Of a stretch of 64,000 bases of DNA, positions 12,175 through 22,110 are shown one piece after another. Position 1 is the first letter of the stretch. Each line of letters opens with the position of its first letter. Under the pieces are notes generated by a model, which was not told the DNA's origin, did no database searches, and was given only the letters and a program-made list of their open reading frames with translations. The position numbers and the translations under genes were made by a program. This DNA comes from Zerene cesonia (Eukaryota > Arthropoda > Insecta > Lepidoptera > Pieridae): the NCBI RefSeq assembly GCF_012273895.1, contig NC_052125.1, forward strand, positions 1,798,001 to 1,862,000, given 5' to 3'.

Positions 12175-12318
12175 TTAATTTATGGGACAAGGTATACGCT
12201 TGTACAATAGAATTCCTTATAGTATTAAATCGTTTAGTAGTGCTAAATTCAAAAACTATATTAAAAATGTATTAGTTCAGAGAGCCTACTATAGCATTAA
12301 TGAATATTTGGAAGACGA
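12175..12318 (+). mobile_element. LINE reverse transcriptase C-terminal fragment
   Basis: Reads GIRLYNRIPYSIKSFSSAKF then KNYIKNVLVQRAYYSINEYL, matching the fragment at 991 over the shared part. Cut off by a family A repeat at 12319. Confidence 0.75.
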
Positions 12319-12487
12319 ATATCGGTATAAAAAGTTGTCTATATGTTATTCCAGTTGTTGAGCCATCTACGTACCAAATCTCATTGTAATCGGTTCAGTA
12401 GTTTTTGCGTGAAAGAGCAATAAACATATATATACTAACACATACATTCCGTCCTCACAAACTTTCGCATTTATAATATTAGTAGGA
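12319..12487 (+). repeat. Family A short repeat, left-truncated
   Basis: Starts at ATATCGGTATAAAAAGTTGT and abuts a LINE fragment; ends AATATTAGTAGGA. Confidence 0.85.
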
Positions 12488-13322
12488 GAACGCAGTGTGT
12501 TCAAAATGATAAAGAATCTTTTATATTAGATAATATTTTAATTAATTTATTTATATATTTATTAAGGAAAAATTGATATTTGATAATATTTTCCGTTATG
12601 CATAAAATTGCCTGTATAGTCCTTATCCGCTCGATTAATTATTTATATATATCTTTTGTTTTTGACGCGTTCAAATCTACGGAATTATAAGTGCGTAAGT
12701 GGATGAGATTGAATAAGTTGTTATCACGTATAAATCGGCGAATGGATGTTTCGAGAATTAAAGCCTATGCGTTATAGATTTAGCCGATATTTGATAGTGA
12801 ACGAGATATTATGAATTTTTATTTTGTAACTACATAGCTGCACGCCCCGGCTCCGCCCGGGTTGTCATTTATCGTAATTAAAATTATTTAAACTATCCTA
12901 TCTCTCAAGTTGGATCGAACTGCACATGGTGTGCGAATTTTATTATAATCGGTTAAGTGGTTTAGGAGTCCATTGAGGACAAACATTGTGACACGAGATT
13001 TATATATATTAAGATATGAAGCGGACAACAAGTCTCTGGTGGTTCGCCTGAACGATCGCCGATCCTTAGTAGGATTTAATCTAACTAGAGAGGTTGCGAT
13101 AAGTTATGAGATGAAAAACATAAAAAAAATACAGTCGAATTGATCCTTTTTTGAAGTCGGTTATGAATTAATTACTTTAAACGCATATTGCAATTTCACC
13201 GGATCATTCAACATTTATGGCTATAACTAGCATTAATTATTTATTATTAAAACACACAAAATGAGAACATCCTCATTATATATGAATATTTGTAATTGCG
13301 TTGAATTGACCATGAATAATGT
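12488..13322. other. No gene; one short repeat remnant
   Basis: AT-rich; 12835-13015 is a diverged short repeat (GCCCCGGCTCCGCCCGGGTT to ATATATTAAGAT). Confidence 0.5.
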
Positions 13323-13555
13323 TATCCTATCCTATCCTATTAATCCTACTTCCTACACTAATATTATAAATGCGAAAGTTTGTTAGGATGTGTGTGTGTG
13401 TTTGTTGCTCTTTCACGCAAAAACTACAGAACCGATTGCAATGAAATTTGGAACGTAGATAGCTGGACAGCTGGAATAACATATAGGCAACTTTTTATCC
13501 CGACATTCCTACGGGATACAGACATACGCGGGTGAAACCGCGGGGCGCAGCTAGT
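13323..13555 (-). repeat. Family A short repeat with tandem tail
   Basis: TATCCTATCCTATCCTAT tail, then body to GCGCAGCTAGT. Confidence 0.9.
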
Positions 13556-13865
13556 ATTTACATATTCATTTAAATTCAATCAAAGTAACAAATAGCGTCG
13601 AGTATAAAGAAAACGTTTCGAAAGGCAGCCTTATCGCCTGCGCCGTTCTCTGCCTGACAACCGGACGCTATAGTAATTCTAACCTACTCCATATCTGATG
13701 ACAAACACACACTTACGATGTTTACAAAACACGTCGGCGTTGTAGGCCGGTCGCGGCGTAGGCACAATAAGGTTTCCTGACCTTGACCTGTCATTCACAC
13801 TATGGTACTTGCGTAGTAGACGTAGATGAGTGGCCACCACGTTGGAGGTAATCTGTTCTCGATTG

Positions 13866-13914
13866 TTCTGGAACGTTCGAGAATTTTGTTAATGTAATGG
13901 CGCATATATATAAG
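13866..13914 (+). promoter_or_regulatory. Perfect four-unit heat-shock element with TATA box
   Basis: TTCTGGAACGTTCGAGAA (13866-13883) is four perfect alternating GAA/TTC units at 2-bp spacing, the binding form for trimeric heat-shock factor. ATATATATAAG follows at about 13904-13914, a usual HSE-to-TATA distance. No ORF follows; downstream DNA (13950-14130) looks like a retroposon ending in TTTCTTTCTTTC. Inferred: a stress-inducible transcript or a chance or relic site. Confidence 0.5.
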
Positions 13915-14479
13915 TGTGTAAGTATATTATATGTATGTATGCATGTATGTTTATTCTTCTGACTGGCAATCCAACAAGGGGCTACTGAAAATCAGCGCTG
14001 CGCATTACGCGTAGCACATTCTGAGTAGTCATCATTTTCAGCACCACGCCGATTAGTCAATAAGTTTTATTTTAATTTTACATTGTGTGGTGTTAAATAA
14101 ACATTCTTTCTTTCTTTCTTTATGGAGATGGATATTTTTAACTGAGTTGTTTCTGTACTAGCTGAATCGCGCGGCTCCACTCGCGCGTTTCTTTGGTAAA
14201 TCGTAGTCTATGTGCTCATATCCAGATTGCGATATATGTTTGTACCGAATTTTATACAGATCCGATCGTCTGTTTATGTGTAATAGAGCAACGAATATAT
14301 ATGTATACATTAACCCTTTACTTGTTAATCGACGTTCCTAAAAACTGAGAACTCATTGAATTTTTTTTTATATTTCCGATTTGTTACTCGAAAATTCCGT
14401 GAGTTTTTATGTAGAATAGACGTACATAGCAATAGTTGTTCCGGCGATCTACACGACACAATACATTATTTTATGACAC

Positions 14480-14664
14480 ACTAGCTGCGCCCCGCGGTTT
14501 CACCCGCGTAAGTAAATAAAATAAAATGTTGCCTATATATTATTCCACTTGTCCAGCTGTATACGTACCAAATTTCGTTACAATCGGTTCAGTAGTTTTT
14601 GCGTGATAGAGCAAAAAACACACACACATCCTTAAAAACTTTCGCATTTATAATATTAGTAGGA
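14480..14664 (+). repeat. Family A short repeat, small internal deletion
   Basis: ACTAGCTGCGCCCCGCGGTT to AATATTAGTAGGA; lacks the CGTATCCCGTAGGAATATCG stretch. Confidence 0.9.
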
Positions 14665-14907
14665 AGTAGGATTTTTATCGTATAGGTATCTTATTTTGTA
14701 AGATCGTAATAAATACATCAAAAACTACTATTTATGTCAAGAACAATAAATAAAACTTAACTATGCTTTACTTTATACAGTATGTAGAGTAAAACTCATT
14801 ATATCACCAGTGGAATGCTGATCACTTAATTGACCTTTGGATAACATTGTTTCGAATAACAAGTGTATTTTCTTCTGTGTCGATCAGAAAGCGTAATATG
14901 CGATGTA

Positions 14908-15105
14908 TCACTACATAGTATAAAACAAAGTCGCTTTCTCTGTCCCTATGTCCCTATGTATGCTTAAATCTTTAAAACTGCGCAACGGATTTTGATGGGG
15001 TTCATTTTAATAGATAGCATGATTCAAGAGGAAGGTTTGTTTGTATAATAACATCTATTAAACTACTCCGATATAACGCGTGCAGAGCCGCGGGCAAAAG
15101 CCAGT
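14908..15105 (+). repeat. Family B short repeat, full length
   Basis: TCACTACATAGTATAAAACA to GCGGGCAAAAGCCAGT. Confidence 0.9.
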
Positions 15106-15594
15106 ATAAACATAATATTTATGTTTGTATACAGCGTATTTCTATTTTAACATAAAAGCAAAATTAGTTTATTAAATTGTCTGTTGGTCGATTGCTAGCT
15201 AATGGAATATGAGCCATCAATATCAAAACGAGCTATTTTTCAAGTAGGGTTGTTTTTATTTCAGGTTTACTCTATGCCTAATTGAACCCTTCTATTGCTG
15301 GTTGTATAACTAGCTGCTCCCCGCAGCTTCGTCCGTGTGTTCAAAATAAATTCTTACAGCGCGAAGAGTCATGTCCCATTTTATCCTATAGTACCTCTCT
15401 TAGCGGACTTCACACTTACTTGCCTTCTTCATACTGACTGGATGACTTGATGCCAATTTTCTGGCCGATCTGTCGTAGTAGTTAGTTGGCTGTGTGTTGA
15501 TAGTTCAGTCAGTATCTTACGGCGAAATATACATAGCATCATAATTTCTCTATTTCATATGAGAGTTGGATAATCGTTAGAATTATCTCAATTT

Positions 15595-15775
15595 TTTTTT
15601 AATATTTATTACTTATTTGTTTATAATGCTTTATCGCACAAACTTATACAGAAACAATAAGAAAACAATAAACAGAACAAAAAAGAGGCATCGTTTGTGC
15701 AAGAGACGGCCTTGTTGTTTAACAGCAATCTCTGCCAGGCAACCTGGTAGTAAAGGAAATATAAATTACCTTTGA
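15595..15775. repeat. Family I repeat (LINE-tail-like)
   Basis: TATTACTTATTTGTTTATAA ... GCAATCTCTGCCAGGCAACC. Related pieces at 17470, 31626, 54590 and 57280. Confidence 0.65.
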
Positions 15776-16160
15776 CCATAGACAGGATAAATTTGCTTTG
15801 GTTTTAATTAACTCGACTTGGTGATGGTTATTAACACGAGAGCACTTTAAGATGATATCTTCTAGGTCTAGATCTAGGTTTGAAGGAAAAGGATCGTCTA
15901 AAAATAGAGGACAAGTCAGGCTACTCCATTTATTTGCTTCCTTTACGACAATGCCATTATACGGGGGGAGTGGATCGTGGACACTTTAATACCATTGCTT
16001 TCAAGAGTATTTTATGATCAAATTATAACAAAAATAGGAAGATGGTCTAAACAAAATGAACTCTTAAATACTAGTCTCGAACTACTGATAAGGTGTATAG
16101 AGTGTAGTTATATGTTAATTGCAATGTCGCAATCCATGTCGCGGTCCATCCACTTGACTA

Positions 16161-16214
16161 TGACGTGACGTGACTTGTGACGTCATGTCATGACAGAGGC
16201 GAAGTGCTAACTGA
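16161..16214. promoter_or_regulatory. Cluster of CRE-type TGACGT sites
   Basis: TGACGTG at 16161, overlapping TGACGTG at 16166, palindromic TGACGTCA at 16178, TGACGTG near 16208. Known ATF/CREB consensus. No gene starts next to it. Confidence 0.35.
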
Positions 16215-16478
16215 CGTGAATTGCACGAAAACGATCGCACGATTAAGATTTAGAGCCTGCGCATGAGTTTTATTCGCGGTCGTTTTGAAGGCGTCTCAGT
16301 GATATTGCGTCACGGAAGGTTGACCGATAAGTGTTGGTGTGGTGTTTTCGAGTGCATGTGATAATTGCTACTTTTAAGAGTAGATTGATAAGTTGGTGAC
16401 GTGATAATGATGCTTTGTTCGCCTTCAGGACAAGAGAGTTGGGAGAGGAACATATCGCAAGTATAAAAATATAAAAAA

Positions 16479-16505
16479 CTAGCTGCGCCCCGCGGTATCA
16501 CCTTC
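16479..16505 (+). repeat. Family A fragment
   Basis: Only the left end, ACTAGCTGCGCCCCGCGGTA. Confidence 0.7.
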
Positions 16506-17464
16506 CGGATCATTTGTATGGACAAGTAAGATAATTGAGTTGATTTTATTTTCGAAGTGCGGTATAGTTTTTTCAACTACAGTCAAAATTTGTTATAATG
16601 ACATCAAAGGGACTTCTCATATTTAGTCGTAAAAACCGATTGTCGTAACAACCGATGATGTTGCTATGTTGATAATTCAGCTGGGACCCCAGATTTTGGT
16701 CATTTTAACCGACGTGTTGTTATAAATGATGTCGTTGTAAACAGTTCTGACTGTATAAGTATTTTCCCTGTTTAGTTATACTTGTCTTTCGAATGGTTGG
16801 CTGTATCGTAAATAACATGAAGCTGATTCGGATTAACTCAGCAGGCCGGTTAATAGTTGGATCATACAGGATTACCTTAAATACACCTCGTATAAATATA
16901 TCTGGGTCTACATTTATTAAGATAGTTTAGATTGCCACGTGTATTTCACGTTATTGTCCCGCGCCCTTCAAATTTGTTTTCGCGCCAAAAGATAACGAAT
17001 ATTTTAGTTGTGGAATTGTCCAGATATGAAACCTTAGATTCATAGACAGAAGATACGTATGGCGTATTTTCGCTTCATAATACAAGTATGTTTTTTTTTT
17101 AATTTAAAGCGGTAGTCTGGTAAATGCAGTATGGTAATAACGTTCCTGTATTCTTTTCTCTACATCTACTTCTTGCATAGTTTTTTTTTTAAAGGGACAA
17201 AAATCTAACAAAAAAAAAAAAGACATTAAATAAAAGCAGATTCAAGACGTTAGAAAACATAGAAATGCGGAACCTTCATAAATAGCTCCTCTAACGTAAA
17301 CAAATTATAATTCATATATAAATATGATTATTTTTAGATAAAGATGACGCTGTGAATACTGTACGCGGTTTGACGTAAACACGGCCAGTCTAGAAAATTT
17401 ACCTCTTATATGTGTCACTGGTTTAACTTTATACCTACCTCCCTTTAAGTATTTTTGTTATTCA

Positions 17465-17600
17465 CTTGTTCAGTTGGTTGCCAGGAAGAGATCACTTGTA
17501 AGTGATAAGGCCGCCTTCTGTGCTGTATGTTTTAGCGTAAGCGTATTGTTGTATTTATTTCTGCTGCGTTGACAGCACGATAAAGTGTTTAAAATTAGAT
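17465..17600. repeat. Family I repeat
   Basis: GTTGCCAGGAAGAGATCACT, AAGGCCGCCTTCTGTGCTGT, ACGATAAAGTGTTTAAA. Confidence 0.7.
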
Positions 17601-17875
17601 TAAATTAAATTACGCGTAATAAAATTGTCTTTTTTAAAGAAATTAGCACTATACTAGACATATCTGTAGGTAGGCACGATAGAATGGTAAATATTTACTC
17701 ACTGCGCGTTTAAGTGATCACACTCGCGAGTCACGACTAGAGCGTGGGCGTGGCCCGCGTCGTTTGATGAGATGATGTGATGATTATTGTTATATATCAT
17801 TAACAGCTAACCTATCTCAATCAAATCTGTCAAGAATCGTACTTGTAATCGTAATAAAATGGCGCTGTTGCGACG

Positions 17876-18180
17876 TGAAACAAGAGAGTCTGGGAGTCGA
17901 GCACGGTTGCACATGAATTGGGCCAGCTCGCACCGGGGAAGTTGCCGCACCTCCACGGAAGACCGGTTGAAATAGTAGCATGCTACTGTGTTTTGTTCCG
18001 TGAGAAGGAGTGAGTAGGGAGGCCTGTATCCATTTCCGCACTCCTCTCAATTCAATTATTCGCATCTTTTCCTTATCCTTTACCCTTAAAAAGCGTGCAA
18101 CGCATTTGCAGCGGCCCTACAAATTTTCATAGTTTGTGGTGGTTATCTCATACCATCAGACGTCCCACCAGCTCAGATAT
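17876..18180. repeat. Family E repeat
   Basis: GGCCAGCTCGCACCGGGGAA, ATAGTAGCATGCTACTGTGT, CTTATCCTTTACCCTTAAAA, CATACCATCAGACGTCCCAC. Confidence 0.75.
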
Positions 18181-18284
18181 TCACCAGCAATGATGTCCAC
18201 AACAATATCATAACATTTAATTTTAAGTTTTATAGCATTGAAATGCTTTATAAATGAGAAATTTTGAAAGAATAGAAAAAATTT

Positions 18285-18359
18285 GATCACGAGGCAGGAT
18301 TCGAACCTGCGTTTCTTGCCTAACCGTATCAACGCCTAGCCTCTCGGCCACCCGTGATC
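18285..18359 (-). repeat. tRNA-like repeat (class II head), not a tRNA gene
   Basis: On the minus strand a 7-bp acceptor pair GATCACG/CGTGATC, a Ser/Leu-like D arm (GGCCGAGAGGCTAGGC) and a perfect T arm (GCAGGTTCGAATCCTGC) can be drawn, but the anticodon stem is mismatched and there is no real long variable arm. Related truncated copies lie at 20680 and 51897 with the same TTTTTGATCA edge, so I read it as a tRNA-derived repeat. Confidence 0.7.
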
Positions 18360-18360
18360 C

Positions 18361-18892
18361 CGCCACAGTAATCGAATTTCTTCTACTCTTTCGGTTTCAT
18401 GTCCCTAATATCATAATATTTTAGCTTTCCACGCGCGACAGTACAGTGGGTAAACGATCTCTCTTGATATTGGCGCAATGTCAACGACATTGAGCGTTTG
18501 GAATTTTTTTTTAACGACATCGTAATTTTCGGGTGCGTTTCGAATGATCTAGATTTTTAATCGTGACAACACCTAGATTTTAGTTTAAAAACGTAATTGA
18601 AGCAACTATTGCAATCTCATTTGGAAATGGAAGATTTGTAATTTGAATTCGAATTTAAATTTCGATCGAATTAGAGTTCGAAATATGAGTTTGATTGTGA
18701 TAAGTCTGTCGAATGTTCTAGACTCTATATAGCGTCTTGAATCTAGACCCCTCCAAAGATGATTGATGATGCTTCGGTCTTAGTGTAAACTAAATTAAAT
18801 CCATTGTGCTGTTTGATGAATTATGTAATTGTATGTTATTAGTCTTTAGTACAGGCGGAGATAGATTAATTTTTAATCGTACCTAGTACCGG
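18361..18892. other. No gene recognised
   Basis: AT-rich, unique-looking. GAATTCGAATTTAAATTTCG at about 18645 is a short palindrome-like stretch. Confidence 0.5.
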
Positions 18893-19200
18893 TTAAGAAC
18901 GCGAGCACGTTTCGGCACGAAGTGGGCCAGCTCGCACCGGGGAAGTACCGCACCCCCACAGAAAAGGGGCGTGAAATAATAGCTTGCTATTGTGTTTCGT
19001 ACGGTGTGTGGGGGCGCCGGAGGCCCATTTCCTTCTCCTCGCCCTTCCCAGTCCATTCCTTCTTTCCAGTTATCAATCCTTTCCTTATCCCTTAAAAGCG
19101 GACAGCGCATTCTCAAAGGTCTGAGCCTCTGCGAATGTTCATGGGCGGTGGTGATCGCTTACCATCAGGCGAACCACCAGCCCAGTTGCCCGCTATAACA
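18893..19200. repeat. Family E repeat
   Basis: GGCCAGCTCGCACCGGGGAA, AATAGCTTGCTATTGTGTTT, CGCTTACCATCAGGCGAACC. About 80% like the copy at 17876 by eye. Confidence 0.8.
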
Positions 19201-19534
19201 TAAAAAAAAACCACTGCGGTTATCCACGTTTCCACTGTAGGTGAAAATTTTGAGAAGTTTCTCTTTCGAAAATTACATCAAAGCTTTCATAAAGAGAGCG
19301 CTTTGCCTCCATTGTTTATTGTCGGAGAAATTAAATGAAATTGGACTTTGCACCGTAACATTATATATAAACAAGTTTGACCTTGAAACAACTAGCCGCG
19401 TAACGTGGGTAGGTACCTATACACGAAAATATTGTGGACTTTAGCACTTCGTAAATAAAATGTAGCTATTTGCTAACTCGTGCACGATGCACGATATTAG
19501 TCGTTGTTTTTTTTAATAGGTTATCTTTTAGCAA

Positions 19535-19745
19535 GTGAATATTTTTTAACGGATTTTAAACGCAATTTATTCATTATATTATAAGTTATAACCCGACGTT
19601 TCGAGCACTTTACAGCGAGCGCGATCACGGGGAGAGTCTGGCCGAGTCAACAATGTAATGAATTAATCGCGTTTAAAATCCGTTAAAAAGTCTTTAATTT
19701 CTAAATGTATAATACTCGCGTAAAATCAAACACAAGTACTTTTGT
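19535..19745. mobile_element. Family F foldback element
   Basis: Inverted arms ATTTTTTAACGGATTTTAAA ... TTTAAAATCCGTTAAAAAGT around CGACGTTTCGAGCACTTTAC. No coding capacity. Confidence 0.8.
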
Positions 19746-19971
19746 TATTAAGAGCGATTCGTAATTTTATTTAACAATTAGCTGTTCAGGTTTTGCCTAT
19801 AGTACATATATGGCCAATAGTACTCAGGGTTCACGTACCCATCCAATGAAGGAATGGATGAAGTGGATGTAAGAAAAGGGTATTTTAAATCGGTCTACTA
19901 CTGCCCGAGATTATATCATTACGACAAACAAACAATCACTTATTATTTAGTATATGTAAAAGACTACCTAC

Positions 19972-20181
19972 GCCACGCGGTTTCTCCCGCGTAAGTCCTT
20001 ATCCCGTAGGAACATCGGGATAAAATGTTATTGATGAAGAAGAAGTTGCCTATATGTTATTCCAGTTGTCCAGCTGTCTACGTACCAAATTTCATTGCAA
20101 TCGGTTTAGTAGTTTTTGTGTGCCAGAGCAACAAACACACACGTATCCTTACAAACTTTCGCATTTATAATATTAGTAGGA
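19972..20181 (+). repeat. Family A short repeat with 14-bp insertion
   Basis: CGCCACGCGGTTTCTCCCGC to AATATTAGTAGGA, interrupted by TTGATGAAGAAGAAG. Confidence 0.85.
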
Positions 20182-21154
20182 AGTTTGGTAACTTTCTATT
20201 GCTTAAAAACATGGAGGATGATTAGATATTTCATTTGTCTGATATGATGATGATGATATGATAATTATGGCAAGTTAATTTCATATCTTCCTGCCAATTC
20301 ATGTTCTGAATATAGATACGTAGTTGATCTTTGCACGATTGACTCACACACAATAGTCAAAATAATGGAAAACTGTTAATGAATTGTGATTTAAAAATAC
20401 ACATAAAGGAAGCACGAACGTCGTGAGCACTTCAAAATTATTAGTCGTATAATGACGGTTCATTTGGTTGGAGCGATAGACAATTTAGTCTTTGTGCAGC
20501 AAATGGAAACGATAATGTCTCCAAGGATAAGCTATTTTCTCGATCATCAGCTCGGAAAATGGTGGGAAACAATGGATGGTGAATTGAAATTTACGCCTAA
20601 CACAATAAGTGCTTTGCGGAGCGGTGACCTCAAATATTGAGATAATAAAGTTAGTAATTTTGAACGGATTGAAAAAAATTGATCACGTGGCGGGGTTCGA
20701 ACCCGCGTTTCGTTAACATTCAAATATACTTTCAATACTTACCACAATTTCTTTCAAAATTTCTCATTCTCAAAACAAAAAATTAAATCATAAACTTCAT
20801 TGATTTTTTTAATGGTTTGCCTATATTATAAGGAGGTAGAAGTAAAAATAAGACATTGCTTAGATAGGAACTATTGATTTAGACGGAGACTATTACAAAT
20901 TAAATAAAAAGAGATACACAAATTATATCAACCCTTTTGGGCTACTTTATGTGTTGCATATTTTTAACACGCTTTTATTAACCAGGTATGTTTGTACGTA
21001 ACCGACTCCTTTAGGATCGATTTTGACCCACTTTAAACAGGGATTTTTATTAAAATTTTATAGTTTTCTAGAGCAAATGAAACAATCAAGTTGATTCTAT
21101 TATTAAGGCAGTATTTTAAATTTCTTTTGTTAACTATATTTATTTGCCTCAGGA
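20182..21154. other. No gene recognised
   Basis: AT-rich. The 62-codon ORF at 20452-20640 has no recognisable motif; a tRNA-like repeat fragment lies at 20674. Confidence 0.5.
20674..20720 (-). repeat. Truncated tRNA-like repeat
   Basis: Same edge as at 18285 (AAATTGATCACG) plus the T arm GGGGTTCGAACCCGC; the rest is missing. Confidence 0.65.
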
Positions 21155-21167
21155 TGGGCTTACTTAC

Positions 21168-21380
21168 TATTGACCGCCTCCTTGGTACAGTGGTTAACGC
21201 GTGAGCGTAGAACTGAGGGGCCCTGGGTTCAATTCCCGGTGGGGACGCACAAAAAAAAATGTCTCGGTCTGGCAGGACACAGAAGGCTGATCACCTACTT
21301 GTCCCTAAAGAAAATCGATCAGTGAAACGGATGTACATCATCTGCCCCATACCCCACTAGGGGACACGGGACTTCACTTT
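21168..21380 (+). mobile_element. tRNA-derived SINE with perfect target-site duplication
   Basis: The tRNA-like head at 21172-21247 has an A box (TTGGTACAGTGGTTAACGCG) and a B box (GGTTCAATTCC). The body ends GGGGACACGGGACTTCAC. Flanked by a 13-bp direct repeat TGGGCTTACTTAC at 21155-21167 and 21381-21393, the mark of target-primed reverse transcription. Non-autonomous; transcribed by Pol III in principle. Confidence 0.92.
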
Positions 21381-21616
21381 TGGGCTTACTTACGTATTAC
21401 CCAAATTATACAACATGTTTTAGCTCTAAATAAAAGATATAATCTATTAGTTCATCAAACATTAGGTACAATTGGTGTACTTGGATTGCTATATACCTCG
21501 TGCTATATGATTTTGTACTTTCCCACCTAGGAAATAGAATCAAATATAATACAGCACGTGATACGTGACCAGAAAGTTGAAATTACATCAGGGGCTAAAT
21601 GCGAATATATGTATAT

Positions 21617-21821
21617 ACTAGCTGCGCCCCGCGGTTTTACCCGCATAAGTCCGTATCCCGTAGGAATATCGGGATAAAAAGTTGCCTGTATGTTATTCCA
21701 GTTGTCCAGCTATCTACATGCCAAATTTCATTGCACTCAGTTTAGTAGTTTTTGCGCGAAAGAGTAACAAACACACACACACACATCCATACAAACTTTC
21801 GCATTTATAATATTAGTAGGA
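21617..21821 (+). repeat. Family A short repeat, full length
   Basis: ACTAGCTGCGCCCCGCGGTT to AATATTAGTAGGA, just upstream of the first recognised PDK exon. Confidence 0.9.
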
Positions 21822-22052
21822 TATGCGCCGTGAATAAAAATTGTATCACAGTGTGCATTGAAATGCCCTCCGCGACCTGGCACTTGCATCGAGGATTTAT
21901 AGCGATGGCTTTAAACCGATTGTATTTTAATGAGGAACTTTTAGTGAAATCGCTGTCGTACCACAGGCGTTGCCTAAAAAAAACTCGTTTTTAGTATTGA
22001 TTTGATTTTCACAGAATTGCAAATTTACGTTTAAATTTATTTATTGTTACAG

Positions 22053-22110
22053 GTCTGAACGCTTGCGAAAGGAAGTCCTACCTGTTCCTCAGGAAGGAGT
22101 TGCCAGTGAG
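22053..22110 (+). CDS. Pdk: PDK exon a (first recognised)
   Basis: Encodes residues 1-18 of the visible protein (starting LNACERK) and splits Arg19. The acceptor is TTACAG and the donor is GTAAGG. Entry phase requires the unseen upstream exon to end with one base of a Gly codon, as expected for the family motif DFG-LNACE. Confidence 0.92.

Larger units (their letters stand above)
15106..17464. other. No gene; repeats and CRE cluster
   Basis: Contains a repeat at about 15310-15500 (GCTGCTCCCCGCAGCTTCGT), family I at 15595, the CRE cluster at 16161, a family A fragment at 16479, and poly-T/poly-A runs at 17090-17220. Confidence 0.5.

Noticed and set aside
18285..18359. Functional tRNA gene on the minus strand
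   Set aside because: Anticodon stem does not pair, the variable arm is wrong for class II, and truncated copies exist elsewhere.
20452..20640. 62-codon ORF as a small gene
   Set aside because: No motif, no splice or promoter context, and length is expected by chance in this sequence.
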